64,000 bases of DNA from Parapristionchus giblindavisi (taxonomy: Eukaryota > Nematoda > Chromadorea > Rhabditida > Diplogasteridae): contig CALSFV010000231.1 of NCBI GenBank assembly GCA_943737045.1, positions 1 through 64,000 of the forward strand, written 5' to 3'. Both the position numbers and the translations under genes were made by a program. Below are positions 34,085-45,300 of the stretch, one piece after another (the stretch's first letter is position 1; each line of letters starts with the position of its first letter). The notes under the pieces are model-generated. The model was not told the origin of the DNA. It did no database searches and saw only the letters and a list, made by a program, of their open reading frames with translations.

Positions 34085-34190
34085 TCTCTCGTCTCTCTCG
34101 TTTTCTCGTTGTCTCTCTGCCTCTCTCGTCTCTTGCCTCTCTCGTTTTACGTACTCTCTGGTCGTTTCTCTGCGTCTATAACCACCCTCT
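34085..34190. repeat. Diffuse CTCTCTCGT repeats
   Basis: CTCTCGTCTCTCTCGTTTTC and GTACTCTCTGGTC words. Confidence 0.5.
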
Positions 34191-34308
34191 CACTATCACG
34201 CTGTCTATCATTCCACGTCAACTCCAACATCGTTCTGTGCATTGTGCATTGCGTTTTTTCATTACATGCCAATTTCAAGCTCTGAATATTTCATATCCGT
34301 CCATCTCT

Positions 34309-34362
34309 ATTCTGGTTCAAGCCATATTTCTTTGAAAGCCAGACAAGCGAAATACAATTTCT
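34309..34362 (-). mobile_element. Truncated F3 MITE fragment
   Basis: Reverse complement of the 3' half of F3 (TATTCTGGTTCAAGCCAT, GCCAGACAAGCGAAA), without the other end. Confidence 0.5.
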
Positions 34363-34633
34363 ATTGGAGATAGTTTATATGTTTGGTTTTAAAATTTTAG
34401 AGAACACTGTGCTTACTTTTTTCTCTCTGTCGTTCAACATCTACACTTTTTTAAATGTTGTCTCTGTCCCTCAAGCCCTCCATCTTTACCATTTCTCTTC
34501 TTTCATTTGTTTTCTTCCAAAATATAGTTCGTATGCACTCCCAATATTTTTTCGTTCTATGTTTTTTTTCTAGTTTTCAAATCGTGCATTGTTAGTGATG
34601 TTATAGAATTATAACAATTAAGCTCTAATGTGC

Positions 34634-34740
34634 TGCTCATTGTCAAAAGTGGAGGAAAAAAAAAGAAAAGAGGCGAGAGAGTGCGCAAAACGAGGAGAGT
34701 TTCCTCTGTTTTTCGTTTGCTTCCATTACTTTTGACCGGA
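34634..34740. mobile_element. F4 MITE with GTCAAAAGT ends
   Basis: GTCAAAAGTGG at the left and CATTACTTTTGAC at the right, with a GCGAGAGAGTGCGCAAAACG centre. Confidence 0.5.
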
Positions 34741-35121
34741 TCATAAACATTCACTCACAGGTCGCTCGCTATTTACCCTCGCCAGCTTGAGCCATCTGGG
34801 ATTACAACGATCTACGAAGATATAATATTTAATTTACAATGATAAAGACCAAAGATCAACGTTGAGTACTATAGACTTAAACGACTTCCTAAAAATCAAA
34901 GATCAGAGAGTTTACTGGAGATGAAGATCTTTGATCCCTGTGATGGCTCTACTACACACTGTGTTGGTGTTTCGACCTTTACATTCACTCAGACTACCCC
35001 CTCACGTGCTAATAGTGAGTGTCTCGTGTTGTTGATCCAAAGTTTAATGGGAGCGCCAGCCTAGTCAATGGGAGTGATGTCTTGATCTCTCACGTAGACA
35101 TGATGAACTACTAATGTAGAG

Positions 35122-35214
35122 TTCAAAAGTGTAAACGAAAATCAGAAAACAAACTCTGCACACTCTCTCGCCTCTTTTTCACTTATTTTTGCGACTTTTG
35201 ACTACCACATAACT
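35122..35214. mobile_element. F4 MITE, second copy
   Basis: TTCAAAAGTGTAAACG and TTTGCGACTTTTGAC; centre CACACTCTCTCGCC. Confidence 0.5.
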
Positions 35215-35781
35215 TGTACTTAGATAATTTTTTCAATGCCAGTGATCTCGCACGTAGATAGAAGACGAATTTGTCTTGCCTTTCATATTTCTAACTACGA
35301 AGCTCTCACTTTCTCTATCTGTCTTTGTTACTGTTATCAAACTTTCTCTGTTCTCTGGAGCCATAAAGACAAAATCATGGAATCTCATTTATGAGTTCTC
35401 TCAATCTTTCATCTTTCATGAACTTCTTTTTTTAAGGGAATAGTAATTTGTGCATTACAAGAATAACTTATAATAGCGAATAATTGATAGCGTGATGAAT
35501 TACATAAAAATACGATGCCACAACGTAGGTAGCAAAGAAATAACAATTAATTATTACATTTCGAGTAACGACAAATTAATACATTTCCGTAAAGATTTGA
35601 CTGAGGGGCAAACTAGAAGATCTTAACTAGAAGTGAGTAACCTTTGACAGTGATTGATCTTCTGATCTCTCGTGTGTACACAGAAGAAATCACTAACAAG
35701 AGATATGTCGATGTTCTAGCATTTTCATGATCCTTGTTGTTCTTTTACATTTAAAATAACTTTATATGCTGTTGTGCTTAT

Positions 35782-35880
35782 TCGAACGTAGCAGAAAGGA
35801 AACAAAATCACAGCAAACTCTCTTCATTGCACACACTCTCTCGCCGCTTTCCTTTTTGTTTTCGCTTATTTTGAACGCTA
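35782..35880. mobile_element. F4 MITE, diverged copy
   Basis: Shares the GCACACACTCTCTCGCCGC centre and a TTTTCGCTTATTTTG right arm with the copy at 35122. Confidence 0.5.
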
Positions 35881-36094
35881 TATACGCGAGATTGATTGCA
35901 AGCATATCTCCCAAAATGACTCGAGACTGACCAAATAAAGAGAGTGAGCGTGATAGTTTGATTAGAAAGCAGAGTGATCAGGTGTACCATTTGAATATTT
36001 CAAATGATGTGAGAATGAAATCAACTGTCCCTTCTCTGTCTAAGGTCACGTTGCCAATCGTTTACTTTGTGTTTCTCTACTCTCTCAGTCATCT

Positions 36095-36190
36095 GTCTCC
36101 TCTACCTCTCCCCTTCTCTCCATCTCCTTTCTCCCCCTCTCCTTTCTCTCCCTCCCCTCTCTCTGCCCCCCCCCTCTCCCTCTCCCCCAG
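36095..36190. repeat. CT tract
   Basis: TCTCC and CCTCTCCCTC repeats. Confidence 0.5.
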
Positions 36191-36870
36191 TCACACTCCC
36201 CCTTTTCAGTTTATGCTCTCTATTTCGCGTGATCTCCTCCTTCTAGTTCTCACCCCGCGACAAAACTTTAAAAGGGCTTCATAATGCTTGATGAAATTGT
36301 TTGAACATCCTTTGAGAGAACAGGGAAATGTTGGGTGGCATGAAGAGACAGTTGTTATGTCTATATTTTAAACGGACTCGAGTGACCCTTTGCATAAGGC
36401 CACAACTCTCTGTTCTGGTCAAACTAATTCATTTGAATTTTTATCCTGTCAGCACATGATTGGCAAGGGACCCATGATAGGAGGATCTTCATATTCACAA
36501 GTTCAATCCCTTCTTCCAATTTGCATCATCCATAGGCATAGACCACCAGACAATCCCAAAACTCCTCTCACTCCTTCTCGCCATTGTAGTGGAGGTCCAA
36601 AGGACACTTGTACATACATGTTTCATCCAAAAGAGAAAAGAATGGAGAATCGGTGAAACAAATTCCCCCAGTTCCGTGCTTTATGCTATGATTTGCCCAT
36701 ATAAATACGTGTAAAATGACACATTCGATAGTGTTGTAGGTGATAACCTATCAGTAAAAGAGTATTTTAAGCTGTCAGAATTGCTGATAACGTGTAAGAG
36801 TTACGGACAGGTCACACTGGAGTAGTTCCTAACTCATTCAGGATTACGGTAGATATATTGAGTACTGTAC

Positions 36871-37402
36871 CAGGGCTGTGCATTTTACGTTTTACGATTT
36901 TACGGATTTTACGATTTTACGACTTTTTTTCGTAAAATTAATACGTCGTAAAATTTTACGAAATGCCAAAAATTTTACGAAATGAAAAAAAATGGTAAAA
37001 AACTGAATAATCGGTGAAATTATAGTCAAGAATTGTCAAAAAATCAATCTTTGGAGACGTATACATATTTTTTCCAAGTTTTTAGCAGTAATTTCTTGCT
37101 TATCGTCTGTCCCTTGTATAACCACAATGTTCTATAGGCTGTGAAAGCAAAAACGACCGCTCAACATAGAAACTCTCTCAAATGCAATCGTCTTTCGCTT
37201 GTCTCGCTATGGAAACAAAATGGCTTGAACCAGAATACTGTGTAACAGAGTCGTTTATAAACATTTGCGGGTTTCATATCTTTTATCGCGAAATACATTT
37301 GGGACAATGTCTTTTTTACGAATTTTACGAATTTTACGAGAAAAAATTCGTAAAATTACGTTTTACGAAAATTTTACGAAAAAGATTTTACGCACAGCCC
37401 TG
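36871..37402. mobile_element. hAT-like fold-back MITE with 8-bp target duplication
   Basis: The ends are inverted (CAGGGCTGTGCATTTTACG at left; CGCACAGCCCTG at right) and flanked by the identical 8-mer TACTGTAC at 36863-36870 and 37403-37410. CAGGG ends with an 8-bp duplication are typical of hAT elements. The arms are built of short TTTTACG/CGTAAAA repeats that are themselves inverted. A separate 120-bp element is inserted at 37123-37242. Confidence 0.5.
37123..37242 (+). mobile_element. 120-bp MITE, family F3, copy 4, nested in the hAT-like element
   Basis: Flanked by TAAC at 37119-37122 and 37243-37246 and inserted within the interior of the fold-back element at 36871-37402, so it is younger than its host. 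Confidence 0.5.
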
Positions 37403-37562
37403 TACTGTACGGTAAACGGTGTATGATTGATGGGCTAAGATTACGGTACGTATCAAAGATTATTAAGATTTCAAAGACTGTAGACAATTGAATCGATCGA
37501 TGATTGTATCAAAACGAGCAAGTGCTCAAGTTCTTTGGTCTGTTTCGATTTCTTATCGTGAA

Positions 37563-37796
37563 ATGGGAGAGAGGGGTAGAGGTAGATAGAGAAGGGAGAG
37601 GGAGAAGCAGAAGGAGGGGAGAGAGGGAGAGAGATTGAGTGGGAGAGACAGAGAAGGAGAGAGAGAAGGGAGAGGTAGAGAGTGAGAGAGAGGTAGAGGT
37701 AGAGTGAGAGGTAGAGGTAGAGAGAGAGCAGCGAGAGGGAGAGGGAGGGAGAGGTAGAGGTGGAGGGAGAGAGGAGGAAGAGGTAGAGGTAGAGAT
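37563..37796. repeat. GA/GGTAGA tract
   Basis: GAGGTAGAGGTAGA units among GAGAGG repeats. Confidence 0.5.
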
Positions 37797-38359
37797 CCCA
37801 TTGTCTGAGTCGCTTCTCACTTTTGTCTACCTCTCCTTTTCAATTTGTCCTTATGCCTTTCTCGATCTCACCGACTACACGACTTTCTTGACTAATATTC
37901 CTTCCATTGCATTCTAGAACTGTTATATTTTTTATTCAATATGATACTTTATTTATTCAATGATATAGTTCCTTCACAACAGATTAAAAAAACTGTCTAC
38001 TTTGATAGAGAGAGGGGAGAGACATAGATCAGAAAAGGCCATAGAAACTGTGATTTTATTGTTCCGTTTTATCATCCATAAATTGACCATAACCATTCAT
38101 CCCCATCTGATTGAGAACGTTACTGTCTGATATGATAAATTGAATTGAATTGAATTGTAGATCAGACTGAATAAGTAGTTACGAAAAGTATTTGGATTTG
38201 GACAATCATTATTTTAATATTTATATTGTTATATTAAGTAATACAATATTATTATAACAATTATTTTTCACAATTATTTTAAAGATCCTAAAAACAATAC
38301 AAAATGACTCTTGTTTTATGATCTCTTTAAGAAGTGATTTTCTTTCCTGATCTATCTAG

Positions 38360-38465
38360 GACTACCTCTGTACTCTCTCAATTTCACGCACTCTCTCGTC
38401 TGTACTCTCTATACTTCACACAATCTCTCTTCAGTACTCTCTCAAATCTACACACTCTCTCACCT
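38360..38465. repeat. Diffuse ACTCTCTCA repeats
   Basis: Five units of GTACTCTCTCAATTTCACGC-type sequence, period about 30 bp. Confidence 0.5.
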
Positions 38466-39384
38466 AGGCGAAGTGTTTCCCCTCGTGATTCCTTTCTCAC
38501 TACTCTTGATAGACAACAGCTGCAGATCAGATCGCTCCTGCACTTTTGCCGACTTCAACGGACGTTTTCCACGTCCTACGGCCATTGCAGAAGTCGAACT
38601 CAAGGCAGGCCTTTTAATCCAAACTCTAAGCAAATATTTTTATTTATAAAATACATTTTAATAATTTAAAAATATATGTAAACGCAAGAAAAAGTGATTT
38701 GAAAAAAGTTTGCACTATTTAAAGTTGTACGCGAGTGCGGGTGCAATACCGACTTGCGCTGGTTAGTGGTCGACTTACTCTCTGTAGCGCATTCAGTTTT
38801 CGGCGCGACGACTTCTTCTTTTCCTGTGCATGTCTCTCGTTGTCGTCGTTTTTTCCGATGTCTCTCTCGGTTTCTTGCACTATCTCGCAATGTCTGTGTC
38901 TCACGTGCTCCAGAAATAGCAAACGACAAGCGCCGCCTCTACCTCTCCCTTCCAACTCAGCCTCGGGAAGGCTGCGCGCTTGTTTAAACGGCCTAAATTC
39001 CCCAGTCGCTTTTTCGATTTCTCTTCTTTTATTTTCACTTCCGTCATGCGTGTGCCAGTACCACATTGCAAATAGAAAAGACGCATTGTAGGTTGGTTCT
39101 TCTCTCCCATTACCGCTTTTTAGACGTCTGTTTTGCAGTCACAAGACTTTCACTTAGCCTAAATTTCGCCCTATTATATCATCCGATATGTGTCTGTTCT
39201 CGTTATGTTTGCCCTTGCGAAATGCTCGGCACCCGTATCGCTTCGTACCAGTGTTTCAATATGATCAATCCACAATATATTCCGGCTATTTGTCCTTCAT
39301 TCTATCATTGTTACAGGAATCCTTCACCGGTTTCCTCGAGTCTGGGCCCCCTAAGTAGTCGACGGAAGCCGTGTCACAGCGGCC

Positions 39385-42300
39385 ATGTCGACGAACAATG
39401 CGACATCTGACAAGCAGGTGGCGGAGGTCGGCGTCGACGGCGGCAGCGATGCTGCCGTAGCGCCTGCCAATGCTGCTGCCCCCAAAGGTTGGTCATTGTG
39501 ATTTTATTTATTTATTTTATTTTATATTTTATCTTATATTTTATCTTCTTCTTATTGTTGCATACACTCGTACACAATTAGCAAAAAGTAGTGACAGAGT
39601 GAGAAGTGGTCAATATTGTTTGTGATTACGTTTTGTGCTTCCCTCTGCCACATCTGCCTTCAGGCATCCACACGTAACACTCGCAGGGGGCATGTTAAGC
39701 AAAAACCGACTTGCGACGAATTGACACACATTCATGGTTGTGATATAGTTAGATAAGCGTGCACCAGTGTGGTTCAGGTTGATGCGTTGTTGATTGCAGC
39801 TATGATTGCTCTCAATGATCAGATGATGAATAAGATACTTCCTTTCACAATACCTCCTAGCTCTAATTAATGTCTGACATTTACAATTAAATTAAATTAA
39901 TCATTTCAAGCATCAATGCTCAGACATTGACAATGACATTCACATCGCTAGATTAATATGCGCAATGTATGGCTGTCTATCCCGATGACGGCATGAGCAC
40001 GAAATGTTACATATTTATACGCCTATTAGTTCTAATTACCTTGACGTAGGGATTTTTTCCTTGGGATTAATGAATTCACTTACCTTATTATTCTGGCAGG
40101 AATATTATTGTTTACTTGTGCGCTCTATGCATCGACGTGAAAGATACAGAACACAGCAGAAAAGTCATGGCATTTTATTATTTATAGGTTATTTATATAT
40201 AACTCTTGCAGTTTCCGAGAATGGCGGAGCTGCCAAGGAGAGAAGGAAGAGCGGACCTCGTCGTGCCTCCACCAAGGAGGTAGTACTTGTGTTTATTTAT
40301 TTATTTTAAAAATTGTTTTATTTTCATCATAATTTCATTGTTTTTATGTCTATTACTCTGCGCAATGAATGAAATGCCCCTGTCTCCGAATAATCCTTTT
40401 ATCCACATACTATATTGTTTTATTTTATGTAGACGTTCTCTTGCGTCGCTTCTTAGAATAGACCCTTTCTCTATTTTTATTTTTCTTTCTCTTTCTGAAA
40501 ACAGTCAATAAAGAATAAGAATAACCCTATAATATAATGAAATAAAGAGTGAAATGGTTATATCGTTGGCTGTTATTTGTAGTTTGATTTTTTAAATTTA
40601 TGTATTCGATCAAATATATTGATCTAAACGTTCCCCTGATTTGTAGTCTGCTCTAAACCCTCCCCCTGATTTGTAGTCTGCTCTAAACGCTCCCCTGATT
40701 TGTAGTTTGATCTAAACGCTCCCCTGATTTGTAGTCTGCTCTAAACGTTCCCCTGATTTGTAGTTTGCTCTAAACGCTCCCCTGATTCAGGACGTGCCAG
40801 CAGTCAACGGCAAGGGCGGAGGAGGAGCTGCTCCAGCAGCGAAGGAGGGCAACAACGGTCGACAGCGTCGTCGCACGAACACCCGCGGAGACGACACGTC
40901 GCCTCCCCAGGAGGGCGGAGCTGCCAAGGCGTCGTGGAAGAGCCAGAATGGAAGGAAGAAGGTAGGAGAAGTGGAATGTATTGTAAAATATATTATATAT
41001 ATTTATATTTATAGTAATATATTTATATTGAAGCATGCAAAAGTCATTACAATTAGAGGTCGAATAGCTACGTTACAGATTTGAAAAGTGCGGTTGGGTT
41101 TTACAAGAAATCACAAAATCCGGTCACGCTTTGTAGTTTGCAACGTACTTTTTGACCTATGATTAGAAGTGAACTATATTATGAAATAAGTTATTAATAT
41201 TATATAAGCAGCGAACTATATTGCACTATTTAAAGTGGAATGAATGGGGAGAGATTATATGGAAAGTTGTCTGAAAAAGGTGGATTATTATTTTCCTAAT
41301 TGGATTTGTTTTGTAGGCTACATTGAACCTTTTTCTTCTTCTAATGGAATATCTTTAATAGTGCAACAGTTTGTAGTTGATCCCTAGAGAGTTGTTATGT
41401 TTGCCGTTTGATTTGACTAGTGATTTCTCGTTATCAATTTCCAAGTTCAGTGTTTTTGTGGTTTAAAAATTGCTGCCCATGTCAGTAACCGGGTTTATTT
41501 ATGGTTGTATTAGTGCGTTCTTCTTTGTGATTTCCGGCCTAGAAAACTGCTGATTTGCGCAGCCTTTCTTTTTAAACAAGGTATAAATCTACAATTCCTC
41601 GATTGCTACAATATCATTGAGCAAGAAAACGCTGATCGGGCTTACAATTATTATTGTATGAATAAATTGCATATTTATTAATATAAATAGATAGTATTTG
41701 GAAAATTAAGGACAAACTCGCCGGGCAAGGAAATTGTTTATAATAAGAATATTTAAAACACAATAAATGTTTATCTTATTGCAGGAATGGTCCGATCGCA
41801 AGTCGTACTCTCAAGGCAATCGTAACGGAGAGAAGAAGACCGAAGGAGCTGGAGAAGATGAGGAGAAGAAGCGTACCAAGTCTGCCAATTGTAAGTTGCT
41901 GAGGAAAAACAATGATAATATGCTTCATAAAAGTAAAGGCACACAGAGACCTACTTTACCGCGTGATATGCTTTATAAGACACAAAATTAATCAATAATT
42001 CTGGACGATGTGTAATATTTTCCACTTCAATAGCACTCAATAAATCAGTATTTATCACGGTTTTTGCGCCAAATGGAGCTAGTAATAAATAAATATTTTC
42101 TCGCTCCTACCATGTTGCATAGTAATCGGCTGTTGTTCCGGATGTATTCAGCACGTCTGGAGAGACATAATCGTCTTTGTCTGTCTGTCACGTGAATTGC
42201 GCTATTACCAGTAGCGATGTTGACGGGGACGGATAATTCCTTTTAGGCCCTTTGGGTTGTTTATGTTATGGTCCGTAAGCCAGGATCGATTGGGTGTTGT

Positions 42301-45300
42301 GGCTGCAACCTCTTATTTGAGGAGCGTTTTCGGAGTATTACTTTTACCGTATCTCTCGGTTACGGTAACTGTCTACATGTCGAGAGCAAAAGCCGATTAG
42401 AGTCAGTTGCATTAGTCGTGCTTGGCTCTAGACACAAAATGTGGCATAACTAATGCTGTCGTCGGCCACGTGTATTCTTGTGTCTGCGGAAGTCAAGGAC
42501 TAAAACACGGAAGGCTATGGATGATGATGGTATGACTCCATACATTTTCGGTATCCTCGCCATTTATTTTTATATATAGTGGGTAAATTCTCGAAATAAG
42601 GTGAAATAAATAATTCCGTTCCGTTTGGTGCCTCTATCATTTTTATATTCGAACTGCCTTCCAACGAGACAGATATGAAGGAGAAGAGAGGAGGAAGAGG
42701 AGAGGTCACGCTGTTCAAACATAGCACTTTGTATTGATTGTGAATGAATGAAGAGGAGAAGGATGGTAATGATTGATTGTGAAATGATCTTGATCTATGT
42801 GATTGTCATGGCTATTTGCCATTTAGCCTAGGTCCACTTGTCAAAAGTTGGCGCAATGATGGTTTGTCAAACGCCCATACCCCTGAAATGCGTGTAAGTA
42901 CGCACATTTTAAAACAAAAGCGCGTGTTGGTACTCTAAAACAAAGTAAAAAAATATTCGAGAAATCCTTCAATTTATAATCCAACTTTGCACCAGAGACG
43001 GGCCAAATGCACAGAGAGGCGTTCATTCGTGCAATCAATGATAGGGTGTGCATTGATTATAGTAACAGTGCGATCATAGTACGTGATCGTAGTGTGGTTG
43101 ATAGAGTACGAAGTGAGTGTGAATGTTACGTATATTCGTTGACTGCGATCTATATTCAAGAGCGCGTGAATTGAATAAATTGTCGTTTTTAATTATGAGA
43201 TAGTGCGAGAAAGTTTTGAATATTCATGAGGTATGACCTCAAGCGAAGGCATTTATACTTCAAAAATAAGATGCACCTATCTTTGAATATTGACAAGTTG
43301 TAATATATTCAGAGTTGGGAATATTTTATTAGCGTAGAAGTCGTTATTATCGTGTTATTATTCATGTTGAATGCATTCAAAGACTTACGATATTAGGCGT
43401 TATATAAACGCTACATTAAACTATGCTTAATGAGCAGACTGTGTGATTAGGATTCCACGCATTGCTAATTTCATTTTTATTCCTAATTATTAGTTTAGTA
43501 CAGTTCTCATCTTATAATTTTAACTTTAATGTGCATGCAGATCTATACTGGCACATTAAAACCTATTCGTTGATATATTATAATATATTCTGGTAGACAG
43601 AGCGCGTGCAGCCCTCGTATTATTGTGGGGTTCTCATCTGCCTCTATACATTCATGTCTGGTGTGTCTCTATCTTCATCTGTCTCTCGTCGCCTCTTGGA
43701 GAGATACTAAAGACTAGAGAATGACTGGCTCTCTTCCTCCTCCCCTATCTCTGGTCCAAATTGAATTACCTCGTGCGAGTGGATGAATGTGGGAAATGGA
43801 TGGGTGGAGATGGGCTAAACGGGGTTGTACCGAGTCATTTATGGACTATTTTGAGGAATGCAAACGAGCAATTACGGTGTGTGTATTGTGCACTTGGCTA
43901 ATGATAAGGCGAGGAATCATCGTACTGAATAGTACAATACATGTTGATCTTTCAATGCAATGAGAGGATACCTTACAGATTGTTTGTATTCTTTTATTTC
44001 GAATTGGAAAGCATAAAGGGTGAAGAAAAATGTTCAAAAAAGCGCAGACAATGACAACTAAATCAGACTTAAATGCAACCACATGGAAAGAATAATGACT
44101 ATTGGATGTAAACAATGTAATATTCATAAAATCTATGTTCTGCTTGCAGCAGCCTCTGGCAAGGCTCGCATGACGAAGATGTCGACCAATTCGATGAACA
44201 GCAACGGCGACGGTCTGGACTACGGTAACTGTGCGTGTCGTGAGCCTATCGTTCTGTTATATATTATTGATTATGTTCCCTGCTATTGTCGATAGTTTGT
44301 TTTGCTCTATCAATCGACCCTCTTTTGGCATCTTTCTCTCACTGTGGTTGGTGATTGTCACCCTGTGATCTTGTGTTTCGCGGTTGTCATTTTATCGCTT
44401 GAATTGCTCTTTCGTGCAATTTCATTATGGAGTCGATGTCACTATGAAAACAGCAATATATTGAACCTGCCTCGTTGTAAATCTATTGTGTATTAATATT
44501 TGTATATCCGGCTGATCTTTGATCTTTGATCTGCTCAGATGAGGACCTCGACGAGCCATTCTCCGACTCTGACAGCGAGTCGAATCGTCCCCGTGGACCG
44601 GTCAAGATGCAGCTGCCGATCCCGCGCGGTCGCATCCGTACCCTCTCTGGTACCGTACCCGTGGTGAGTGGTGGGGCAAGGTCAATTACGGTAGCACGTA
44701 CTGTAACATTGTACTCGTACATTTTCGGCGCCCTCACTGATCCTTTTATATATAGTGGGTCGATTTAGAAAAAAATCGTTATTTTTCTCTTAAATTGTAA
44801 GCTTTCGCATAAAAGTGAGCCTTATATAGTGGGTCGATCTTGACACTGTGAGGGTATGAAAATGTATGATTGTAGTAACATCTGATATTGGTGCAGACCA
44901 TACTTGTGCACCACTGCCGCTAGCGGCAATACATCCCGATTTTTGGCACCCGACCCCCCCCCCCCCCCCCCCCCCCCGATTTCCCAAAAATCACTCAAAA
45001 TCACGTATAAAAGCCCCATTTTTTTGCTTCCGACCCCCCGATTTTTGCGTCCGATACCCCGATTTTCATTTCCAACGGCAATGCCCGCTCACGTATGGTG
45101 CAGACTGTAATTATAAGTAGTTTTCAATTGAGAGTATTATGGTTTGACACAAATCATTCATTCACAGGTCGGCTACTCTCCCAAGTGGGGCGGTCCCACG
45201 ATGTGTCTGTCGTGCCTCCACTTCTTTGATCTACCCGAGGAGCTGGACAAGTTTGCCGAGTATGTTTTTCATTATTGATTTAGTAATGACAATATGGTTA

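Larger units (their letters stand above)
31114..39384. other. 8-kb gene-poor interval between the divergent cuticlin-like and ztf-7 genes
   Basis: No exon chain could be assembled on either strand. It contains F2, F3 and F4 MITEs, the hAT-like fold-back, purine tracts and LINE-type tails (CTGATATGATAAATTGAATTG near 38130). The stretch 38490-39316 is less AT-rich and probably includes the ztf-7 promoter. Confidence 0.5.

Noticed and set aside
38719..39066. 115-codon minus frame upstream of ztf-7
   Set aside because: Overlapping frames are open in several directions here, and no splice sites or domain pattern support any of them. It is more likely promoter and 5' region.
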